64,000 nucleotides of DNA from Ectopseudomonas mendocina (GTDB taxonomy: Bacteria > Pseudomonadota > Gammaproteobacteria > Pseudomonadales > Pseudomonadaceae). The notes under the pieces were generated by a model. The model worked only from the letters and a program-made list of their open reading frames with translations. It was not told where the DNA came from and ran no database searches. The stretch spans positions 310,001-374,000 of the forward strand of contig NZ_JADTQG010000001.1 of NCBI RefSeq assembly GCF_016008875.1. The letters run 5' to 3'. How positions within the stretch are numbered: position 1 is the stretch's first letter; the number at the start of each line of letters is the position of its first letter. This document shows positions 33,828 through 44,863 of this stretch, piece by piece. The position numbers were made by a program, and so were the translations under genes.

Positions 33828-34531
33828 TCGATGACTCCGGTAACGCGAACGCGGCGGCTTTGTGCCGGCGCTTCGGGCGCGGCGGCCTTGGCTCGTTCGG
33901 CGGCGATCTGGTCGATGCGGTTCTTGCCGGCGATCAGCAGGCCCAGGACGATGAAGGCGCCCGGCGGCAGGATGGCCAGCAAGAAGCCGCGGTAGTCGTG
34001 AACCAGGGTGAGTTTCCAATCTGCGGCAATCGGGCCGAACAGCAGGTGCATGTTGGCGAACAGTGCGCCAGTGCCGAGCAGCTCGCGGATGGCGCCGATC
34101 ATTACCAGCACCAGGCCGAAGCCCAGACCCATCATCAGACCGTCATAGGCGGCGCGGGCCGGGTCGTGCTTGGCGGCGAAGCCGTCGGCGCGGCCGAGGA
34201 TCACGCAGTTGGTGGTGATCAGCGGGATGAAGATGCCGAGAATCTGATACAGCTCGTAGGTGTAGGCCTGCATCAGCAGCTCGATGCAGGTGGTCAGCGC
34301 GGCGATGATCATGACGAAGGCCGGCAGACGCACGGCGGTGTTGACCACGCCTCGCACCAGCGACACGGCGGTGTTCGAGCACACCAGCACTACCGCACTG
34401 GCCAGGGCCAGGCCGAGGGCGTTGACCGTGGAGTTGCTGACCCCGAGCAGCGGGCAGAGGCCGAGCAGTTGCACCAGCGCCGGGTTGTTCTTCCACAGGC
34501 CGTTGAGGCTGATTTCGCGGTAGCTGGTCAT
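33824..34531 (-). CDS. rnfE: Rnf electron transport complex subunit E
   Basis: Integral membrane subunit (235 residues, about six hydrophobic helices) of the ion-translocating ferredoxin:NAD oxidoreductase. Homologous to RnfA; the [22 protein letters not shown] start and the [17 protein letters not shown] segment, both with a conserved Cys, are characteristic. It overlaps rnfG upstream and nth downstream by 4 bases. Confidence 0.95.
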   Translation of the reverse strand: MTSYREISLNGLWKNNPALVQLLGLCPLLGVSNSTVNALGLALASAVVLVCSNTAVSLVRGVVNTAVRLPAFVMIIAALTTCIELLMQAYTYELYQILGIFIPLITTNCVILGRADGFAAKHDPARAAYDGLMMGLGFGLVLVMIGAIRELLGTGALFANMHLLFGPIAADWKLTLVHDYRGFLLAILPPGAFIVLGLLIAGKNRIDQIAAERAKAAAPEAPAQSRRVRVTGVIE

Positions 34532-35169
34532 CGTTCATCCTCCGCCAGGCCCAGCAGCTGGGCGCGGTGCGTGTCGAAGTAGCGCAGGGCGCCGTGCACG
34601 GCCTTGACCACGGCGCGTGGGGTGATGGTGGCGCCGGCGAACTGGTCGAAGTCGCCGCGATCCTTCTTCACCGCCCAGCGTTCTTCATCCGGGTCGCTCA
34701 GGGATTTGCCGGCGAAACCGAGTATCCAGTCGCTCTTGGCCAGTTCGATCTTGTCGCCCAGGCCCGGGGTTTCCTTGTGGCTGAGCACGCGCACGCCGGC
34801 CAGGCGGCCATCGGCGAAGATGCCGACCAGTAGGTGGATGGCACCGCTGTAGCCGTCCGGCGCGGTTACCGGCAGGATCAGCGCGCTGGGCTGTTCGCCC
34901 TTGAGTGCCAGGTAGGCCGACTGCGGGCTGCGGTGGCCCAGCTCGGGGGCGTTGAGCTCGATGCGGTTATTCAGCAGGTGATTGTCATAGCTGCCTGCCG
35001 GCAGGATCTCGGCCAGGGCGCGCACCTGCGCTTCGCGTTCGGCATTGGTGATGCGCTCGGCAGTGCCCTGTTGCAGCAGGGCGACGCTGCCGACGGTGCC
35101 GATGGCGAACAGGCCAAGCACCAAGGCGTTCTTCAGCATCGAACGGCTGATTTCCGGCAGCATGCTCAT
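34528..35169 (-). CDS. rnfG: Rnf electron transport complex subunit G
   Basis: Periplasm-facing flavoprotein anchored by one N-terminal helix (about 10-30). FMN is attached covalently to the Thr of the AGAT motif in [16 protein letters not shown] near the C terminus. The 213 residues fit the family. It overlaps rnfD and rnfE by 4 bases. Confidence 0.95.
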   Translation of the reverse strand: MSMLPEISRSMLKNALVLGLFAIGTVGSVALLQQGTAERITNAEREAQVRALAEILPAGSYDNHLLNNRIELNAPELGHRSPQSAYLALKGEQPSALILPVTAPDGYSGAIHLLVGIFADGRLAGVRVLSHKETPGLGDKIELAKSDWILGFAGKSLSDPDEERWAVKKDRGDFDQFAGATITPRAVVKAVHGALRYFDTHRAQLLGLAEDER

Positions 35170-36197
35170 TCTCCCAACTTGAAGCCGCTGTTGGGCTTGC
35201 GGTGGCCGTAGCTGCGCGGCCGGGTGTAGTAGTCGATGGTCGGCGCTGCCAGGTTCATCAGCAGCACGGCGAAGGCTACTGCATCCGGGTAACCACCCCA
35301 GGTGCGGATCACGTAGACCAGCACGCCGACGCCGATGCCGAACACCAGACGCCCGCGATTGCTGGTGGCGCCGGAAACCGGGTCGGTGACAATGAAGAAG
35401 GCGCCGAGCATGGTCGCCCCAGTGAGCAGGTGGAACAGCGGTGAGCCGTTGGAATCCGAGCCGCTGCCATTCCAGAACAGCAGGCTCATGACGAACAGCG
35501 CGGCGAGCATGCCCACCGGCGCGTGCCAGGTGATCAGACGTTTATGCAGCAGATATAGGCCGCCGGCGAGAAACGCCAGGTTGACCGCTTCGCTGCCGGC
35601 ACCGCCGAAATGGCCAAAGGCCGGATTGCTGGCGTGCAACTCGTCGATGGTCAGGCTCTTATTCACCTTCAGCGCGTCCAGCGCGGTGGCCTGGGCCCAG
35701 CCATCCGGGAGATTGGCGATGCCGAGGATGTGCTTGATGCCGTCCAGTGCGGCGACGCCGTGCGGCGCGGGCCAACTGGTCATGTCGACGGGGAAGGAGA
35801 TCAGCACCACCACGTAACCGACCATGGCCGGGTTGAACGGATTTTGTCCGAGGCCGCCATAGAGCTGCTTGCCGAAGCCGATGGCGAAGCCGCAGGCGAT
35901 CAGCGTCAGCCACCAGGGCGAGTAGGGCGGCAGAGCCAGGGCCAGCAGCACGGCGGTGACCAGGGCGCTGTAGTCCTTGAGGAAAAAGGCGATTGGACGT
36001 TTGCGTGCGGCCAGCAATGCGGCCTCGAAGCCGAGGGCGCAGAGGCTGGCCCATACCAGATTGAACAGGGTGCCGGCGCCGAATAGCCAGGTCAGGGCGA
36101 GAATACCCGGCACGGTGGCCAGCAGCACCTGCAGCATGACCTGCTGGGTACGGTTGCTGCCCGTGGCGTGGGGCGATGTGATGCGGGGCAGGGCCAT
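35166..36197 (-). CDS. rnfD: Rnf electron transport complex subunit D
   Basis: Integral membrane flavoprotein of 343 residues with about nine or ten hydrophobic helices. The covalent FMN site is the SGAT motif in [17 protein letters not shown], and [18 protein letters not shown] is a family signature. It is separated from rnfC by a 297-base spacer full of palindromes, unlike the other rnf junctions, which overlap. Confidence 0.95.
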   Translation of the reverse strand: MALPRITSPHATGSNRTQQVMLQVLLATVPGILALTWLFGAGTLFNLVWASLCALGFEAALLAARKRPIAFFLKDYSALVTAVLLALALPPYSPWWLTLIACGFAIGFGKQLYGGLGQNPFNPAMVGYVVVLISFPVDMTSWPAPHGVAALDGIKHILGIANLPDGWAQATALDALKVNKSLTIDELHASNPAFGHFGGAGSEAVNLAFLAGGLYLLHKRLITWHAPVGMLAALFVMSLLFWNGSGSDSNGSPLFHLLTGATMLGAFFIVTDPVSGATSNRGRLVFGIGVGVLVYVIRTWGGYPDAVAFAVLLMNLAAPTIDYYTRPRSYGHRKPNSGFKLGE

Positions 36198-36251
36198 CGG
36201 CGCTCCGGTGGTTCTGTTACTGCGTTCTTCGTGATCGCAGCGGTGTTTATT

Positions 36252-36449
36252 CCCCGGATTGCATCCGGGCTACGGTTGTCTACGCCGCCCGGATGCTCCG
36301 ACGCGACTGTAGCCCGGATTCAATCCGGGGCGTTGTACCGGCGTGCCGGCGATTTTGTTTCCCCTATCCCGTTTACGGGAGAGGGCCGGGGAGAGGGTGC
36401 GTTGTACTGGCCCTCTCCCCAACCCCTCTCCCACAAGTGGGAGAGGGGC
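36252..36449. repeat. Palindromic block between rnfC and rnfD
   Basis: Two inverted 22-bp copies (CCCCGGATTG.ATCCGGGCTAC at 36252-36273 and its complement at 36309-36330, 21 of 22 matching) are followed by two further palindromes with CCCTCTCCC / GGGAGAGGG arms (about 36360-36449). The second type also occurs at 44527-44581. Confidence 0.8.
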
Positions 36450-36494
36450 TTTGATCGTTGTGCTGCCAGCTCCCGAGGTCATCCGGGGCGATCG

Positions 36495-39134
36495 CTACGG
36501 CTGGTATTCGGCCAGCTTGCGTTCGGCTTCGGCCAGGCGTGTGCGCGCCTGTTCCAGCGCCTCGCCAGCGGCGCTCTCGTCACGCTCCAGCTTGCGCAGG
36601 TCGGCACGGGCGAAAGCCACCTCTGTCTTCAACGCTTTCAGTTCGGCATCCACGCCGGGGCGCTCGGTGCGCACCAGCTGCGGCGCCGGTTTATCCGAGT
36701 TCTCCTCGGCGGCATGCAGCGCCTGTTCTGCGGCGGCCAGGGCGTCGCGCAATGCTTGCAGAGCGGTTTCGTCGCTGCCGGCCTTTTCCGCTTTCTTCAG
36801 CTCGGCGCGTTTCATCGCCAGTTCGATCTTGGCTTTCTTCAGCGCTTCGTCGCCGGCGGGTTTGGCGGCTGGGGCGGGCACCTGGTCTTGTAGATCGGCC
36901 AGAGTTTTTTCGGCTGCTTCCAGTTGCTGGCGCACGCGGGCCAGTTCGGCTTGCTGCTCTTCATCCGGGGTTTCGTTCTTTTCCAGCTTGCGCAGCTGTG
37001 CCTTGAACATGGCGGCTTCGATTTTGGCCTTTTTCAGCGCATCGTCGCCGGGGGGCTTGGCGGCTGGCGCAGGCGTCTGCTTGTCCAGCGCGGCCAGGGC
37101 TCTCTCGGCGGCTTCCAACTGTTGGCGCACGCGGGCCAGTTCAGCTCGCTGCTCGTCGTCCGGGTTATCGACCTTTTCCAGCTTGCGCAATTGAGCCTTG
37201 AGCATGGCAACTTCGATCTTGGCTTTTTTCAGCGCTTCGTCGCCGGCGGGTTTGGCAGTCGGCACAGGCGCCTGTTCTTGCTGATCGGCCAGCGCCTTTT
37301 CGGCGGCTTCAAGCTGCTGGCGCACTCGGGCGATCTCGGCTTGTTGCTCGTCGTCCGGAGTTTCGATCTTCTCCAGCTTACGCAACTGGGCCTTGAGCAT
37401 GGCAACTTCGATCTTGGCTTTTTTCAGCGCCTCATCACCGGCCGGTTTGGGGGCCTGGGCCGGTGCTGCCGCCTGGGCTTCGGCCAGCGCTTTCTGCGCG
37501 GCTTCGGCTGCTGCACGCAGCTCGGCGACCTGCGCCTGCAGCTCCGGCGTGTCGTGGGCGGCCAGCTGTTTTTCCGCCTTCTTCAGCGCGACCTGGGCCA
37601 TGCTGGCTTCGATCTTGAGCTTCTTCAGCGCCTCATCGGCCGGCGCTGCTGCCGCAGCAGGAGGCGCTTCGGCCTGTGCCGCCTTGGTGCGGGCGGCTTT
37701 TTCCGCGCGCGCTTTGCGCTCGGCTTCCTTCTGTTCCTCGGCGCGGCGCAAGCGTTCCTGGCGTTGCTCGAAGCGCTGTTTGGAGTGCTCGGCCTTGAGC
37801 TGTTTTTGCTCCAGCTCACGAATTTCCGCCTTAGCCACGCGGTAGTACTGCACCAGTGGAATGCTCGATGGGCAGACGTAGGCGCAGGCGCCGCACTCGA
37901 TGCAGTCGAACAGGTTGTGCGCCTTGAGCTGTTCGTGCTCCTGGCCTAGGGCGAAGAAGTGCAGTTGCTGCGGCAGCAGGCTGGCCGGGCACGCCTCGGC
38001 GCATTCGCCGCAGCGGATGCAGGGCATGGCCGGCGGTGGTGGTGGCAGTTCCGCGGCGGTGCTGGCCAGCAGGCAGTTGCTGGTCTTGATCAGCGGTACA
38101 TCGAGACTGGGCAGAGTAAAGCCCATCATCGGCCCGCCCATGATCAGGCGATTGAGTTTACTGGTGTCCAGCTCGGCGAACTGCAGCAGCTCGCCCACCG
38201 GCGTACCGAGCAGCGCCTCGACATTGCCCGGACGCGCCAGCGCCTCGCCGGTCAGGGTGGTGATACGCGAGATCAGCGGCTTGCCTAGCAGCACTGCATC
38301 GTGGATGGCCACGCAGGTGCCGACGTTCTGGCAAAGGATGCCGATATCGGCCGGCAGGCCGCCGCTGGGCACCTCGACGCCCGTGAGGATCTGGATCAGC
38401 TGTTTCTCGCCGCCGGATGGGTACTTGGTCGGGAACACCCGCACCTGGTAGTCACGGCCGGCGCAGGCAGCACGTACGGCGGCGATGGCCTCGGGCTTGT
38501 TGTCCTCGATACCGATCAGCACCTGCTCGGGCTGGATCAGCTGCATCAGGATATCGATGCCGGAAACCAGCTCGCCGGCGCGCTCGCGCATCAGCACGTC
38601 ATCAGCGGTGATATAGGGTTCGCATTCGGTACCGTTGATGATCAGCGTGTGGATCTTCTGCGTCGGCCGTGCGGTGAGTTTCACCGCCGTGGGGAAACCG
38701 GCGCCGCCCAGGCCGCTGATGCCGGATTCACGGATCAGTGCCAGCAACTCGGTCGACTCCATATGCCGGTAGTCGCCATGCGGCGTCAGTTCGATCCACT
38801 CATCCAGACCGTCGCTGTCGATGACGACAGCCGGCGCCAGCATGCCGGAAGCATGGGGGTATGGCTGCGGGCCGATAAAGCTGATGGTGCCGGAGGTCGG
38901 GGCATGCAGCGGTGCGCTGACGAAGCCGTTGGCCTCGGCGATCTTCTCGCCCTTGCGCACCCGTTGGCCGACGACCACGCAGGGCTCGGCGACTGCACCG
39001 ATATGCTGGCCGAGCGGCAACACCAGGCGCTTGGGCAACGGGGCCTGCTGGATCGGTGTGCGGTTGGACAGCTCCTTGCGCTCGGCCGGATGGATGCCGC
39101 CCGGGATATCCCAGAACTTTTCCTGCACCGTCAT
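36495..39134 (-). CDS. rnfC: Rnf electron transport complex subunit C with long repeated C-terminal tail
   Basis: Cytoplasmic subunit with the NADH/FMN site and two [4Fe-4S] clusters. The core (about 1-440) has the [11 protein letters not shown] nucleotide/flavin region, EPYITADD, and the cluster motifs [12 protein letters not shown] and [12 protein letters not shown]. After residue about 440 the protein changes to a 430-residue, Ala/Lys/Glu-rich helical tail. In this tail a 65-residue unit ([27 protein letters not shown] in outline) is repeated four times. At 879 residues it is longer than the roughly 740-775 I recall for other RnfC proteins. It overlaps rnfB by 4 bases. The tail's role is unknown; coiled-coil contacts are likely. 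Confidence 0.94.
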   Translation of the reverse strand: MTVQEKFWDIPGGIHPAERKELSNRTPIQQAPLPKRLVLPLGQHIGAVAEPCVVVGQRVRKGEKIAEANGFVSAPLHAPTSGTISFIGPQPYPHASGMLAPAVVIDSDGLDEWIELTPHGDYRHMESTELLALIRESGISGLGGAGFPTAVKLTARPTQKIHTLIINGTECEPYITADDVLMRERAGELVSGIDILMQLIQPEQVLIGIEDNKPEAIAAVRAACAGRDYQVRVFPTKYPSGGEKQLIQILTGVEVPSGGLPADIGILCQNVGTCVAIHDAVLLGKPLISRITTLTGEALARPGNVEALLGTPVGELLQFAELDTSKLNRLIMGGPMMGFTLPSLDVPLIKTSNCLLASTAAELPPPPPAMPCIRCGECAEACPASLLPQQLHFFALGQEHEQLKAHNLFDCIECGACAYVCPSSIPLVQYYRVAKAEIRELEQKQLKAEHSKQRFEQRQERLRRAEEQKEAERKARAEKAARTKAAQAEAPPAAAAAPADEALKKLKIEASMAQVALKKAEKQLAAHDTPELQAQVAELRAAAEAAQKALAEAQAAAPAQAPKPAGDEALKKAKIEVAMLKAQLRKLEKIETPDDEQQAEIARVRQQLEAAEKALADQQEQAPVPTAKPAGDEALKKAKIEVAMLKAQLRKLEKVDNPDDEQRAELARVRQQLEAAERALAALDKQTPAPAAKPPGDDALKKAKIEAAMFKAQLRKLEKNETPDEEQQAELARVRQQLEAAEKTLADLQDQVPAPAAKPAGDEALKKAKIELAMKRAELKKAEKAGSDETALQALRDALAAAEQALHAAEENSDKPAPQLVRTERPGVDAELKALKTEVAFARADLRKLERDESAAGEALEQARTRLAEAERKLAEYQP
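36838..37617. repeat. Four in-frame tandem repeats of 195 bp inside rnfC
   Basis: The marker TTCAGCGC recurs at 36838, 37033, 37228 and 37423, exactly 195 bases apart, with very similar intervening sequence, encoding 65-residue protein repeats. More degenerate copies follow at shorter distance. The array could change copy number by slippage without breaking the frame. Confidence 0.85.
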
Positions 39135-39706
39135 GCCGCCTGCTCCCGGTCACTGGCGATCAACTGGCCGGGTGCCAGCGGCTTGTCCCATTTCCAGCTC
39201 TGCACGCTGCTGCCGACTTCGATCATGTCGATGCAGTCCACCGGGCAGGGTTCGACGCACAGGTCGCAGCCGGTGCACTCGCTGACGATCACCGTGTGCA
39301 TCTGCCGCGCCGCGCCGACGATGGCGTCCACCGGGCAGGCCTGGATGCACTTGGTGCAGCCAATGCACTCGGCTTCGCGGATAAACGCGACCATCTGCGG
39401 CTTTTCGCCTTCCACCGCGTCCAGTGGCTCGGGCTCGACATCCAACAGGTCGGCCAAGGCCTGGATGGTCGCCTCGCCGCCGGGTGGGCACTTGTTGATC
39501 TTGTCGCCGCCGGCGATGGCCTCGGCGTAGGGCTTGCAGCCCGGGTAACCGCACTGGCCGCACTGGGTCTGTGGCAGCAGGGCATTGATCTGCTCGGCGA
39601 TGGGGTCACCCTCGACTTTGAAACGCACGGCGGCGAAACCGAGGATGGCGCCGGCGATCAGGCACAGCGTGAGCAGGGCGAGGACGGCGACCAGAACCAG
39701 GCTCAT
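39131..39706 (-). CDS. rnfB: Rnf electron transport complex subunit B
   Basis: Ferredoxin-accepting subunit of 191 residues. It has an N-terminal membrane anchor (about 1-24), a CGQCGYPGC cluster-binding segment (with a further Cys in NKCPPGG), and two bacterial-ferredoxin motifs, [12 protein letters not shown] and [12 protein letters not shown]. Overlaps rnfA and rnfC by 4 bases. Confidence 0.96.
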   Translation of the reverse strand: MSLVLVAVLALLTLCLIAGAILGFAAVRFKVEGDPIAEQINALLPQTQCGQCGYPGCKPYAEAIAGGDKINKCPPGGEATIQALADLLDVEPEPLDAVEGEKPQMVAFIREAECIGCTKCIQACPVDAIVGAARQMHTVIVSECTGCDLCVEPCPVDCIDMIEVGSSVQSWKWDKPLAPGQLIASDREQAA

Positions 39707-40287
39707 AGCTTGATCAGCCCGGAGAAGCCCATGAACGCCAGCGACATCAGCCCGGCGGTGATCATGCCGATGGCTGCGCCCTGGAAGGATTTCGGCACGT
39801 CGGCGATGGCGATGCGTTCACGCATGGCGGCGAACAGCACCAGCACCAGGGAGAAGCCCAGGCCGGCGGCGAAACCATTGGCGGTGGCAGTGATGAAAGT
39901 GAACTCGGCCTTGTTGGCGTTGAGCAGGGCCACGCCGAGGACGATGCAGTTGGTTGTGATCAGCGGCAGGAAGATGCCCAGCACGCGATAGAGCAGCGGG
40001 CTGGTCTTGTTCACCACCATCTCGGTGAACTGCACCACCACGGCGATCACCAGAATGAAGCTGATGGTGCGCAGGAATTCCAGGTCCAGCGGCTTGAGCA
40101 CGTACTGCTGCACCAGGTAGCTGCACATGGCCGCCAGGGTCAGCACGAAGGTGGTGGCCAGGGACAGGCCGATGGCGGTCTCGATCTTCTTCGACACGCC
40201 CATGAACGGGCACAGGCCGAGGAACTGCACCAGCACGAAGTTGTTGACCAGGATGGCGCTGACCATGATCAGGACGAGTTCGGTCAT
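39703..40287 (-). CDS. rnfA: Rnf electron transport complex subunit A
   Basis: Integral membrane subunit of 194 residues with about six helices; it forms, with RnfE, the membrane core carrying an iron-sulfur centre bound by conserved Cys ([13 protein letters not shown] and [10 protein letters not shown]). First gene of the leftward operon rnfABCDGE-nth. The complex couples electron flow between NADH and ferredoxin to ion movement and can reduce SoxR. Confidence 0.96.
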   Translation of the reverse strand: MTELVLIMVSAILVNNFVLVQFLGLCPFMGVSKKIETAIGLSLATTFVLTLAAMCSYLVQQYVLKPLDLEFLRTISFILVIAVVVQFTEMVVNKTSPLLYRVLGIFLPLITTNCIVLGVALLNANKAEFTFITATANGFAAGLGFSLVLVLFAAMRERIAIADVPKSFQGAAIGMITAGLMSLAFMGFSGLIKL

Positions 40288-40409
40288 CGGGTTGCCGTCG
40301 AATGCGCAAAGGCCTTAGGAAAAGGGCGCCTATTATCGGGAAGCGGCCCTGGCCATACAAGCCGGATGCGGCGAATTGCCTGCCATTGACGGCCTTTATT
40401 CGGCCTCGG

Positions 40410-41177
40410 TCAACGGCCGGTCAGGCGTCTCCACAGCTTGCGCAAGCCCAGCGCTACAGGGAACAGCACGATCAGGAAGGGCAGGCTGTAGCCGATGAAC
40501 TCGATCAGGTTGGCGGTGCCTTCCGCGAGGTTGTCGGTGAGGCGTGAAAAAGCTTCGCCGATGCGGCCCAAAGGCGAGCTTTCGTAGGGGCTGCTGAAGC
40601 TAAGGGTCAGCAGGTTGGTATCCAGGCGCCGTTGTTGTTGGGCCGCTTCCTGGGCGATGGCCTGCAGTTGTACCTCCAGTGCTGCCTGCTCTCGGGCCAG
40701 CGCCAGCAGGTCGGCCACGGCCAGATCGTCGCGTTGTTCGAACTGCTGCAAGGTCCTTTGCTGGCGCAGCAGTTGCTCGTGCTGGCGACGATTGTCGCTC
40801 ACAGCCTGGGCCAGGTCTTCGGCACGAGTGCTGCGGCTGACCAGCTCACCGCCCTCGCTGGCCAGGGCGGTGATGGCCTCGACCCCGTCGGGCACGATGC
40901 GCAGGGTGAGGTCGCCACGCGGCGCATGGCCGCTGCTTTGCTGTGCGGCGATCAGGCTGCAGGCGCCGAAACGCTCGCTCAGGCAGGCTTCGCGGGTGGC
41001 GGCGATGCGTTCGCCGATCTGCTCGGCGGCCAGTTCTATGCCGACCTGATGCTCATAGGCCAGGTAGCTGCCGGCCTGGTTGCGTTCACCCTGCAGGGCG
41101 CCACCGAGCGGGGGCCCCGATTGCTCGGAGCAACCGACCAGTGCGGCCAGCAGCGTCACTACCATCCATGGTTTCAT
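40410..41177 (-). CDS. DUF4349-type lipoprotein
   Basis: A 255-residue predicted lipoprotein. The signal peptide (WMVVTLLAALV) ends in the lipobox LVGC (Cys 16). The middle has a coiled-coil-like region rich in Gln, Glu and Arg (about 110-190). A single membrane segment near the C terminus (LIEFIGYSLPFLIVLFPVALG) is followed by a basic tail. This domain order resembles DUF4349 proteins. No function is known. It lies 21 bases after metG and could share its transcript. Confidence 0.75.
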   Translation of the reverse strand: MKPWMVVTLLAALVGCSEQSGPPLGGALQGERNQAGSYLAYEHQVGIELAAEQIGERIAATREACLSERFGACSLIAAQQSSGHAPRGDLTLRIVPDGVEAITALASEGGELVSRSTRAEDLAQAVSDNRRQHEQLLRQQRTLQQFEQRDDLAVADLLALAREQAALEVQLQAIAQEAAQQQRRLDTNLLTLSFSSPYESSPLGRIGEAFSRLTDNLAEGTANLIEFIGYSLPFLIVLFPVALGLRKLWRRLTGR

Positions 41178-41198
41178 CCGTGCCTCCTGGCGTCTGGC

Positions 41199-43235
41199 TT
41201 ACTTGACGCGCTGACCCGGCTTGGCGCCGCTGTCCGGGCTGAGCAGGTAGATTTCCTCGCCACCGGGGCCGGCGGCCAGGACCATGCCTTCGCTGATGCC
41301 GAACTTCATCTTGCGCGGCGCCAGGTTGGCGACGTACAGGGTCAGGCGGCCTTCCAGCTTGCTCGGGTCCGGGTAGGCGGACTTGATGCCGGAGAACACG
41401 TTGCGCTTCTCGTCACCGATATCCAGCGACAGGCGCAGCAGCTTGTCGGCGCCTTCGACGAACTCGCACTTCTCGATCAGGGCGATACGCAGGTCCACGG
41501 CGGCGAAGGCGTCGAAGTTGATCTCGGCGGCCAGCGGGTCCTTGGCTAGTTCGCCATTGCCCTGCGGTTTGGGCGCTTCGGCGGCCAGATCTTCCTTGGA
41601 GGCTTCGACCATGGCTTCGATCTTCGCCGGCTCGATGCGGGTCAGCAGCGGGTTGAACGGGTTGAGCTGGTGGTTGGCCAGCGGTAGCGACAGGTCGGCC
41701 CAGGTTTGCGGCTTCACATTGAGGAAAGCTTCGGCATCGGCGGCCAGCTTCGGCAGCACGGGTTTCAACATGATCACCAGCTGGCGGAACAGGTTGATGC
41801 CCAGCGCGCAGATTTCCTGCACCTCGGCCTGCTTGCCTTCGACCTTGTTCAGGGCCCAGGGCGCCTTGTCGGCGATCCAGGCGTTGGCGCGGTCGGCCAG
41901 CGCCATGATCTCGCGCATGGCGCGGGAGAAGTCGCGCGCCTCGTAGGCCTCGGCGATGCTCGGCGCGGCGGCCTGGAAGGCGTCCCACAGCTCCGGCTCC
42001 GGGTTGGCGGCGACCAGCAGGCCATTGTTGCCCTTGTGGATGAAGCCGGCGCAGCGGCTGGCGATGTTGACCACCTTGCCGACCAGATCCGAGTTGACCT
42101 TCTGCACGAAGTCCTCGAGGTTCAGGTCCAGATCGTCGACGCCGCGGCCCAGCTTGGAGGCGTAGTAGTAGCGCAGGTATTCTGGGTTCAGGTGATCCAG
42201 ATAGGTGCGCGCCTTGATGAAGGTGCCGCGCGACTTGGACATCTTCTGCCCGTTCACCGTCAGGTAGCCGTGCACGTTCACCGCGGTCGGCTTGCGGTAG
42301 CCGGCACCTTCGAGCATCGCCGGCCAGAACAGGGCGTGGAAGTTGACGATGTCCTTGCCGATGAAGTGGTACAGCTCGGCGGTGGAATCCTTGCCCCAGA
42401 ACGCATCGAAGTCCAGCTCAGGACGGCGCGAACAAAGATTTTTAAAGCTGGCCATATAGCCGATCGGCGCGTCCAGCCAGACGTAGAAGTACTTGCCCGG
42501 CTCGTCGGGAATCTCGAAGCCGAAGTAGGGCGCATCACGGCTGATGTCCCACTCCTGCAGGCCGCTGTCCAGCCACTCGGAGAGTTTGTTGGCGACCGCT
42601 TCCTGCAGGGTACCGCTGCGGGTCCACTGCTTGAGCATGGCTTCGAAGTCGGGCAGCTTGAAGAAGAAATGCTTGGAGTCGCGCAGCTCCGGCACCGTAC
42701 CGGAGATGGTCGAGCGCGGGTTCTTCAGCTCGGTCGGTTCGTAGGTGGCACCGCATTTTTCGCAGTTGTCGCCGTATTGGTCTTCGGACGCGCATTTCGG
42801 GCAGGTGCCCTTGATGAAACGGTCCGCCAGGAACATGCCCTTCTCGGGGTCGAAGTACTGGGTGACCGAGCGCGTAGTGATATGGCCGGCATCGCGCAGC
42901 TTGAGGTAGATCGCGGCGGACAGCTCGCGGTTCTCCTCGGAATGGGTCGAGTAGTAGTTGTCGAAGTCGACCAGGAAGTCCGCGAAGTCGGCACTGTGCT
43001 CGGCCTTGAGACCGGCGATCAGTTGCTCCGGCGTGATGCCTTCCTTTTCCGCGCGCAGCATTATCGCCGAGCCGTGGGCATCGTCGCCACAGACGTATAC
43101 GGCCTGGTGGCCGCGCAGCTTCTGGAAGCGCACCCACATGTCGGTCTGCACGTACTCGAGCATATGGCCGATGTGGATCGACCCGTTGGCATAGGGGAGG
43201 GCGCTGGTAACGAGAATCTTGCGGGCTTCGGTCAT
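41199..43235 (-). CDS. metG: Methionyl-tRNA synthetase
   Basis: Charges tRNA-Met. The ATG at 43235 gives 678 residues. It has the class I HIGH motif at 21-24, the KMSKS motif at 331-335, and a zinc knuckle with Cys 145, 148, 158 and 161. It also has the C-terminal tRNA-binding domain (last 110 residues, from [24 protein letters not shown]) that makes it a dimer. A longer opening of 13 codons upstream lacks a ribosome site. Confidence 0.97.
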   Translation of the reverse strand: MTEARKILVTSALPYANGSIHIGHMLEYVQTDMWVRFQKLRGHQAVYVCGDDAHGSAIMLRAEKEGITPEQLIAGLKAEHSADFADFLVDFDNYYSTHSEENRELSAAIYLKLRDAGHITTRSVTQYFDPEKGMFLADRFIKGTCPKCASEDQYGDNCEKCGATYEPTELKNPRSTISGTVPELRDSKHFFFKLPDFEAMLKQWTRSGTLQEAVANKLSEWLDSGLQEWDISRDAPYFGFEIPDEPGKYFYVWLDAPIGYMASFKNLCSRRPELDFDAFWGKDSTAELYHFIGKDIVNFHALFWPAMLEGAGYRKPTAVNVHGYLTVNGQKMSKSRGTFIKARTYLDHLNPEYLRYYYASKLGRGVDDLDLNLEDFVQKVNSDLVGKVVNIASRCAGFIHKGNNGLLVAANPEPELWDAFQAAAPSIAEAYEARDFSRAMREIMALADRANAWIADKAPWALNKVEGKQAEVQEICALGINLFRQLVIMLKPVLPKLAADAEAFLNVKPQTWADLSLPLANHQLNPFNPLLTRIEPAKIEAMVEASKEDLAAEAPKPQGNGELAKDPLAAEINFDAFAAVDLRIALIEKCEFVEGADKLLRLSLDIGDEKRNVFSGIKSAYPDPSKLEGRLTLYVANLAPRKMKFGISEGMVLAAGPGGEEIYLLSPDSGAKPGQRVK

Positions 43236-43283
43236 GGTGATCGGCTGCACTGGTAAAACGAGGGAAGTCGGCAACTATAAAGC

Positions 43284-43316
43284 AGCGGCAGGCTGCAAGC
43301 CACAAGCTGCAAGCAA
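43284..43316. repeat. GCAAGC-type short repeat upstream of metG
   Basis: GGCTGCAAGCCACAAGCTGC and adjoining bases form the imperfect direct repeat (CTGCAAGC) seen in intergenic regions of Pseudomonas. It lies in the metG/apbC divergent spacer. Confidence 0.5.
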
Positions 43317-43419
43317 GAGCGGATGCAGGCAGGGTCCTGGTCGTCGTGAGACGCGTGGAGCTGTTCGCTGCTGTTAAGATGAAAACCTTATTTTTCTGCC
43401 TGCCTTCTGGAGTTCTTGC

Positions 43420-44508
43420 ATGAATGCCGTCACCCGCGAAGCGGTCGAAGCCTGTCTGCGTCAGTTCACCGACCCCCATCTCGATCAGGACCCGGTCAGT
43501 GCCGGGTGCCTGCGCGAGGTCGACATCCAGGGTGCGCGCGTCGCCGTGCGTCTGGAACTGGGCTATGCAGCCGGCCTGTTCAAGAACGGTTGGGCGCAGA
43601 TGCTGCAGATGGCGCTGGAGAACCTCGAGGGCGTGGACGGCGCGCGAGTGCAGGTTGATTGCGTGATCGACTCGCACCAGGGCCAGGCCCAGGTGCCAGC
43701 GCTGGCCGGGGTGAAGAACGTGATCGCTGTGGCTTCGGGCAAGGGCGGCGTGGGCAAGTCCACCACGGCGGCCAACCTGGCGCTGGCGCTGGCCCGCGAG
43801 GGCGCGCGCGTGGGTATTCTCGACGCCGATATCTATGGGCCAAGCCAGGGCATCATGTTCGGTATCGCCGAAGGTACGCGGCCGGAAGTTCGCGAACAGA
43901 AGTGGTTCGTACCGCTCGAAGCTCATGGCGTGCAGGTGATGTCCATGGCCTTTCTCACCGACGACAACACGCCGATGGTCTGGCGCGGGCCGATGGTCAG
44001 CGGCGCCTTGCTGCAGCTGATCACCCAGACCGCCTGGAACGATCTCGATTACCTAGTGGTGGACATGCCGCCGGGTACTGGTGACATCCAGTTGACCCTG
44101 GCGCAGAAGGTGCCGGTGGCCGGCAGCGTGATCGTCACCACGCCGCAGGACCTGGCCCTGCTCGATGCCAAGAAAGGCGTGGAGATGTTCCGCAAGGTGC
44201 ACATCCCGGTGCTGGGTGTGGTGGAAAACATGGCGGTGCACATCTGCTCCAACTGCGGCCACGCCGAGCACCTGTTCGGTGAGGGCGGCGGCGAGAAGCT
44301 GGCTGCGCAATATGGTGTCGAGCTGCTGGCCTCGCTGCCGCTGTCGATGGCCATCCGCATGCAGGCCGATGATGGCAAGCCCACCACCATTGCCGATCCG
44401 GAAAGCCAGATCGCCATGATCTATCAGAACCTGGCGCGCAAGGTCGGCGCACGTATCGCCCAGGCTGGCAAGCCGGCGATGCCCAGCATCGAGATCAGCG
44501 AGGACTAA
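43420..44508 (+). CDS. apbC: Iron-sulfur cluster carrier ApbC (Mrp/NBP35 family)
   Basis: P-loop ATPase that carries [4Fe-4S] clusters to apoproteins. The 362-residue protein has an N-terminal MIP18-like domain (about 1-85), the deviant Walker A GKGGVGKST at 107-115, the VDMPPGTGDIQLT block, and the CSNCGH motif with the CxxC that holds the bridging cluster in the dimer. Divergent from metG, in the same gene order as in P. aeruginosa (metG, mrp, dcd). Confidence 0.95.
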   Translation: MNAVTREAVEACLRQFTDPHLDQDPVSAGCLREVDIQGARVAVRLELGYAAGLFKNGWAQMLQMALENLEGVDGARVQVDCVIDSHQGQAQVPALAGVKNVIAVASGKGGVGKSTTAANLALALAREGARVGILDADIYGPSQGIMFGIAEGTRPEVREQKWFVPLEAHGVQVMSMAFLTDDNTPMVWRGPMVSGALLQLITQTAWNDLDYLVVDMPPGTGDIQLTLAQKVPVAGSVIVTTPQDLALLDAKKGVEMFRKVHIPVLGVVENMAVHICSNCGHAEHLFGEGGGEKLAAQYGVELLASLPLSMAIRMQADDGKPTTIADPESQIAMIYQNLARKVGARIAQAGKPAMPSIEISED

Positions 44509-44526
44509 TAGCGGCCGCGCAGCGGC

Positions 44527-44581
44527 CCTCTGATGACCCTCTCCCGCTTGCGGGAGAGGGTGCCCGAAGGGCGGGAGAGGG
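44527..44581. repeat. CCCTCTCCC/GGGAGAGGG palindrome
   Basis: CCCTCTCCCGC-TTGC-GGGAGAGGG hairpin followed by GCCCGAAGGGC and another GGGAGAGGG. Similar to the block between rnfC and rnfD. Confidence 0.75.
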
Positions 44582-44747
44582 CGATGGACGACTGCGATGC
44601 TAATTCTCTGCTACTTGGGGAGACGACTGCATGGAGGCAGGACGTAGGGCGACGCAGGATGCCAAAGCCGAGGGTGCCCGAAGGCCGGAAGAGGGCAACG
44701 CAGGCGACTCGGTCCTGGCGTGACGAAGCCCACTCCGATCCCGCTTC

Positions 44748-44795
44748 TGTAGCAGCGGGATCAGCCGCGATTTCGCGGATAAATCCGCTCCTACA
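44748..44795. repeat. Inverted pair of REP palindromes
   Basis: TGTAGCAGCGGGATCAGCCG followed by the inverse CGCGGATAAATCCGCTCCTA, a REP doublet able to form one long hairpin. Confidence 0.75.
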
Positions 44796-44813
44796 AAGGC
44801 GTGCAATAAGCCA

Positions 44814-44845
44814 TAAAAAAGCCCCGCACTAGGCGGGGCTCTTTT
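44814..44845 (-). terminator. Rho-independent terminator of the cold-shock gene
   Basis: AGCCCCGC / GCGGGGCT stem with five-base loop; the minus strand continues with six Ts. Just past the stop codon at 44864. Confidence 0.9.
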
Positions 44846-44863
44846 CAAGCGGGGTAGTGCAGG

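Larger units (their letters stand above)
44509..44863. other. Repeat-rich gap between apbC and the cold-shock gene
   Basis: No gene is visible. The space holds palindromes at 44527-44581, an inverted REP pair at 44748-44795 and the cold-shock gene terminator at 44814-44845. Confidence 0.6.

Noticed and set aside
36838..37617. Repeat array considered as a CRISPR
   Set aside because: The 195-bp units are contiguous, protein-coding and in frame with no unique spacers.
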